DNA from: an uncultured Anaerotruncus sp.
GTDB lineage: Bacteria > Bacillota > Clostridia > Oscillospirales > Ruminococcaceae
Assembly: GCF_902490045.1 (NCBI RefSeq)
Contig: NZ_CABUCJ010000135.1
Coordinates: 1 to 5,957, forward strand
DNA length: 5,957 bases
Reading direction: 5' to 3'
A model generated the notes under the pieces. That model did not search any database and was not told where the DNA came from. It saw only the letters and a program-made list of their open reading frames with translations. Positions 5,410 through 5,957 of the stretch are shown one piece after another (the stretch's first letter is position 1; the number at the start of each line of letters is the position of its first letter). The position numbers and the translations under genes are program-made.

Positions 5410-5907
5410 TCAGTCCTCCAGATAATCAAGTACCGCCCGGTAGGCCTCCACGAGCCGGTCAAGGGAACAGGCGCAGTTCGCGGGGCTGGGCGAGGGCAGC
5501 GCCAGGGCGGCAAGCCCCGTGCGCAGCCGGATGTGAGTTTGATAGAGGGCGGCGGCCCGTCTGCCCGTCGTGAAGACGGCGCGGATGTCCGCCGCCGCGA
5601 GGATCGGCGTCAAATCGTTGGCGACGGGGTTCCTGATGCTCGCGTCCGACGCGCCCTCGATGTCGCAGGAGGCGAGCACGTCCCACAGCGCGATCCCCCT
5701 CCGCAGGACGAGCGCGCGCTTTTCCGGGACCGTCCGGGGCTCCGGCTCGTCCAGCGCCGCGGCGAGCGCCCGCCAGAAGCGGTTCTGCGGGTGGCCGTAA
5801 TAGAAGCCCTGCTCCCGCGACTTGGGGGAGGGCATCGTCCCGAGGATGAGCACGCGGGAGCGCGCGTCATAGACGGGCGGGATGGTATGTACGATGTGCG
5901 TGGGCAT
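5410..5907 (-). CDS. DNA-deoxyinosine glycosylase (UDG family 6-like)
   Basis: The 165-residue protein belongs to the uracil-DNA glycosylase superfamily and most resembles the hypoxanthine-DNA glycosylase group (family 6). These enzymes excise hypoxanthine, arising from adenine deamination, in base excision repair. Evidence: LGTMPSPKS (22-30), YYGHPQNRFW (36-45, with Asn42 the probable catalytic residue), GIALWDVLASC (71-81) and the C-terminal LPSPSPAN (137-144). The start is the ATG at 5907, because GGAGGT lies 7 nt upstream. A GTG at 5916 overlaps that ribosome site and is rejected. It is the first gene of the operon visible here, 2 nt before luxS. The 41 nt upstream are GC-rich with no promoter visible, so the operon may extend beyond the edge. 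Activity on uracil or xanthine cannot be excluded. Confidence 0.9.
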   Translation of the reverse strand: MPTHIVHTIPPVYDARSRVLILGTMPSPKSREQGFYYGHPQNRFWRALAAALDEPEPRTVPEKRALVLRRGIALWDVLASCDIEGASDASIRNPVANDLTPILAAADIRAVFTTGRRAAALYQTHIRLRTGLAALALPSPSPANCACSLDRLVEAYRAVLDYLED

Positions 5908-5914
5908 AACAGTC

Positions 5915-5920
5915 ACCTCC
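5915..5920 (-). promoter_or_regulatory. Ribosome site fixing the glycosylase start
   Basis: GGAGGT on the minus strand lies 7 nt before the ATG at 5907, a strong site at ideal spacing. The competing in-frame GTG at 5916-5914 sits inside this site and so is unlikely to be used. Confidence 0.8.
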
Positions 5921-5957
5921 CTGTCCGGGTGATGGGGTTCGGATGGCCGCCGCGGGG

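Noticed and set aside
1..5957. Mobile element, CRISPR array, tRNA or rRNA
   Set aside because: No transposase or integrase motifs, no regularly spaced direct repeats beyond the coding 12-bp units in feoB, and no recognisable structural RNA sequence.

Overview
The window reads as chromosome of a GC-rich low-GC-phylum anaerobe, most likely a Clostridia member of the Oscillospiraceae/Ruminococcaceae type. The basis is the gene families (a class U-like sirtuin, a clostridial FeoA/FeoB/Cys-rich trio, LuxS, a family 6 uracil-DNA glycosylase relative), strong GGAGG-type ribosome sites, sigma-A type promoters, and GC-rich coding DNA separated by AT-rich intergenic DNA. The genus cannot be read from the sequence alone.

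Left part (1-2822). A short intergenic region carries two divergent promoter-like sequences, one firing left out of the window and one firing right into a ferrous iron uptake operon: feoA, feoB (4-nt ATGA overlap) and a 54-residue Cys-rich membrane peptide of the FeoB-associated type. The operon ends at a perfect 14-bp hairpin, which it shares with the converging sirtuin gene. FeoB carries an unusual insertion of about 44 residues in its G domain, between the G2 and G3 motifs. Five histidines there are spaced exactly four residues apart, encoded by five degenerate 12-bp units.

Middle (2866-3906). A sirtuin-type NAD-dependent protein deacylase lies on the minus strand, followed to the right by an AT-rich intergenic region of about 310 bp. 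This region has a rightward extended -10 promoter, a Rex-like palindrome just downstream of it, and a bidirectional intrinsic terminator about 100 nt further on with no convincing ORF between. Together these suggest a possible small RNA.

Right part (3907-5907). Four minus-strand genes are tightly packed: a DNA-deoxyinosine (hypoxanthine) glycosylase-family protein, luxS, a YjbR/MmcQ-family protein and an AlkD-like DNA alkylation repair protein. Junctions are a 2-nt gap, an ATGA overlap and a GTGA overlap, so this is almost certainly one co-translated operon. It ends at the hairpin at 3862-3896, and its promoter is not inside the window. LuxS, an enzyme of the activated methyl cycle and the AI-2 route, is thus bracketed by two predicted base-excision repair proteins.

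The two most worthwhile oddities are the histidine-ladder insertion in FeoB and the promoter/Rex-like-site/terminator cassette upstream of the sirtuin. The rest looks like ordinary chromosomal housekeeping and repair content. I saw no mobile element, CRISPR array, tRNA or rRNA.
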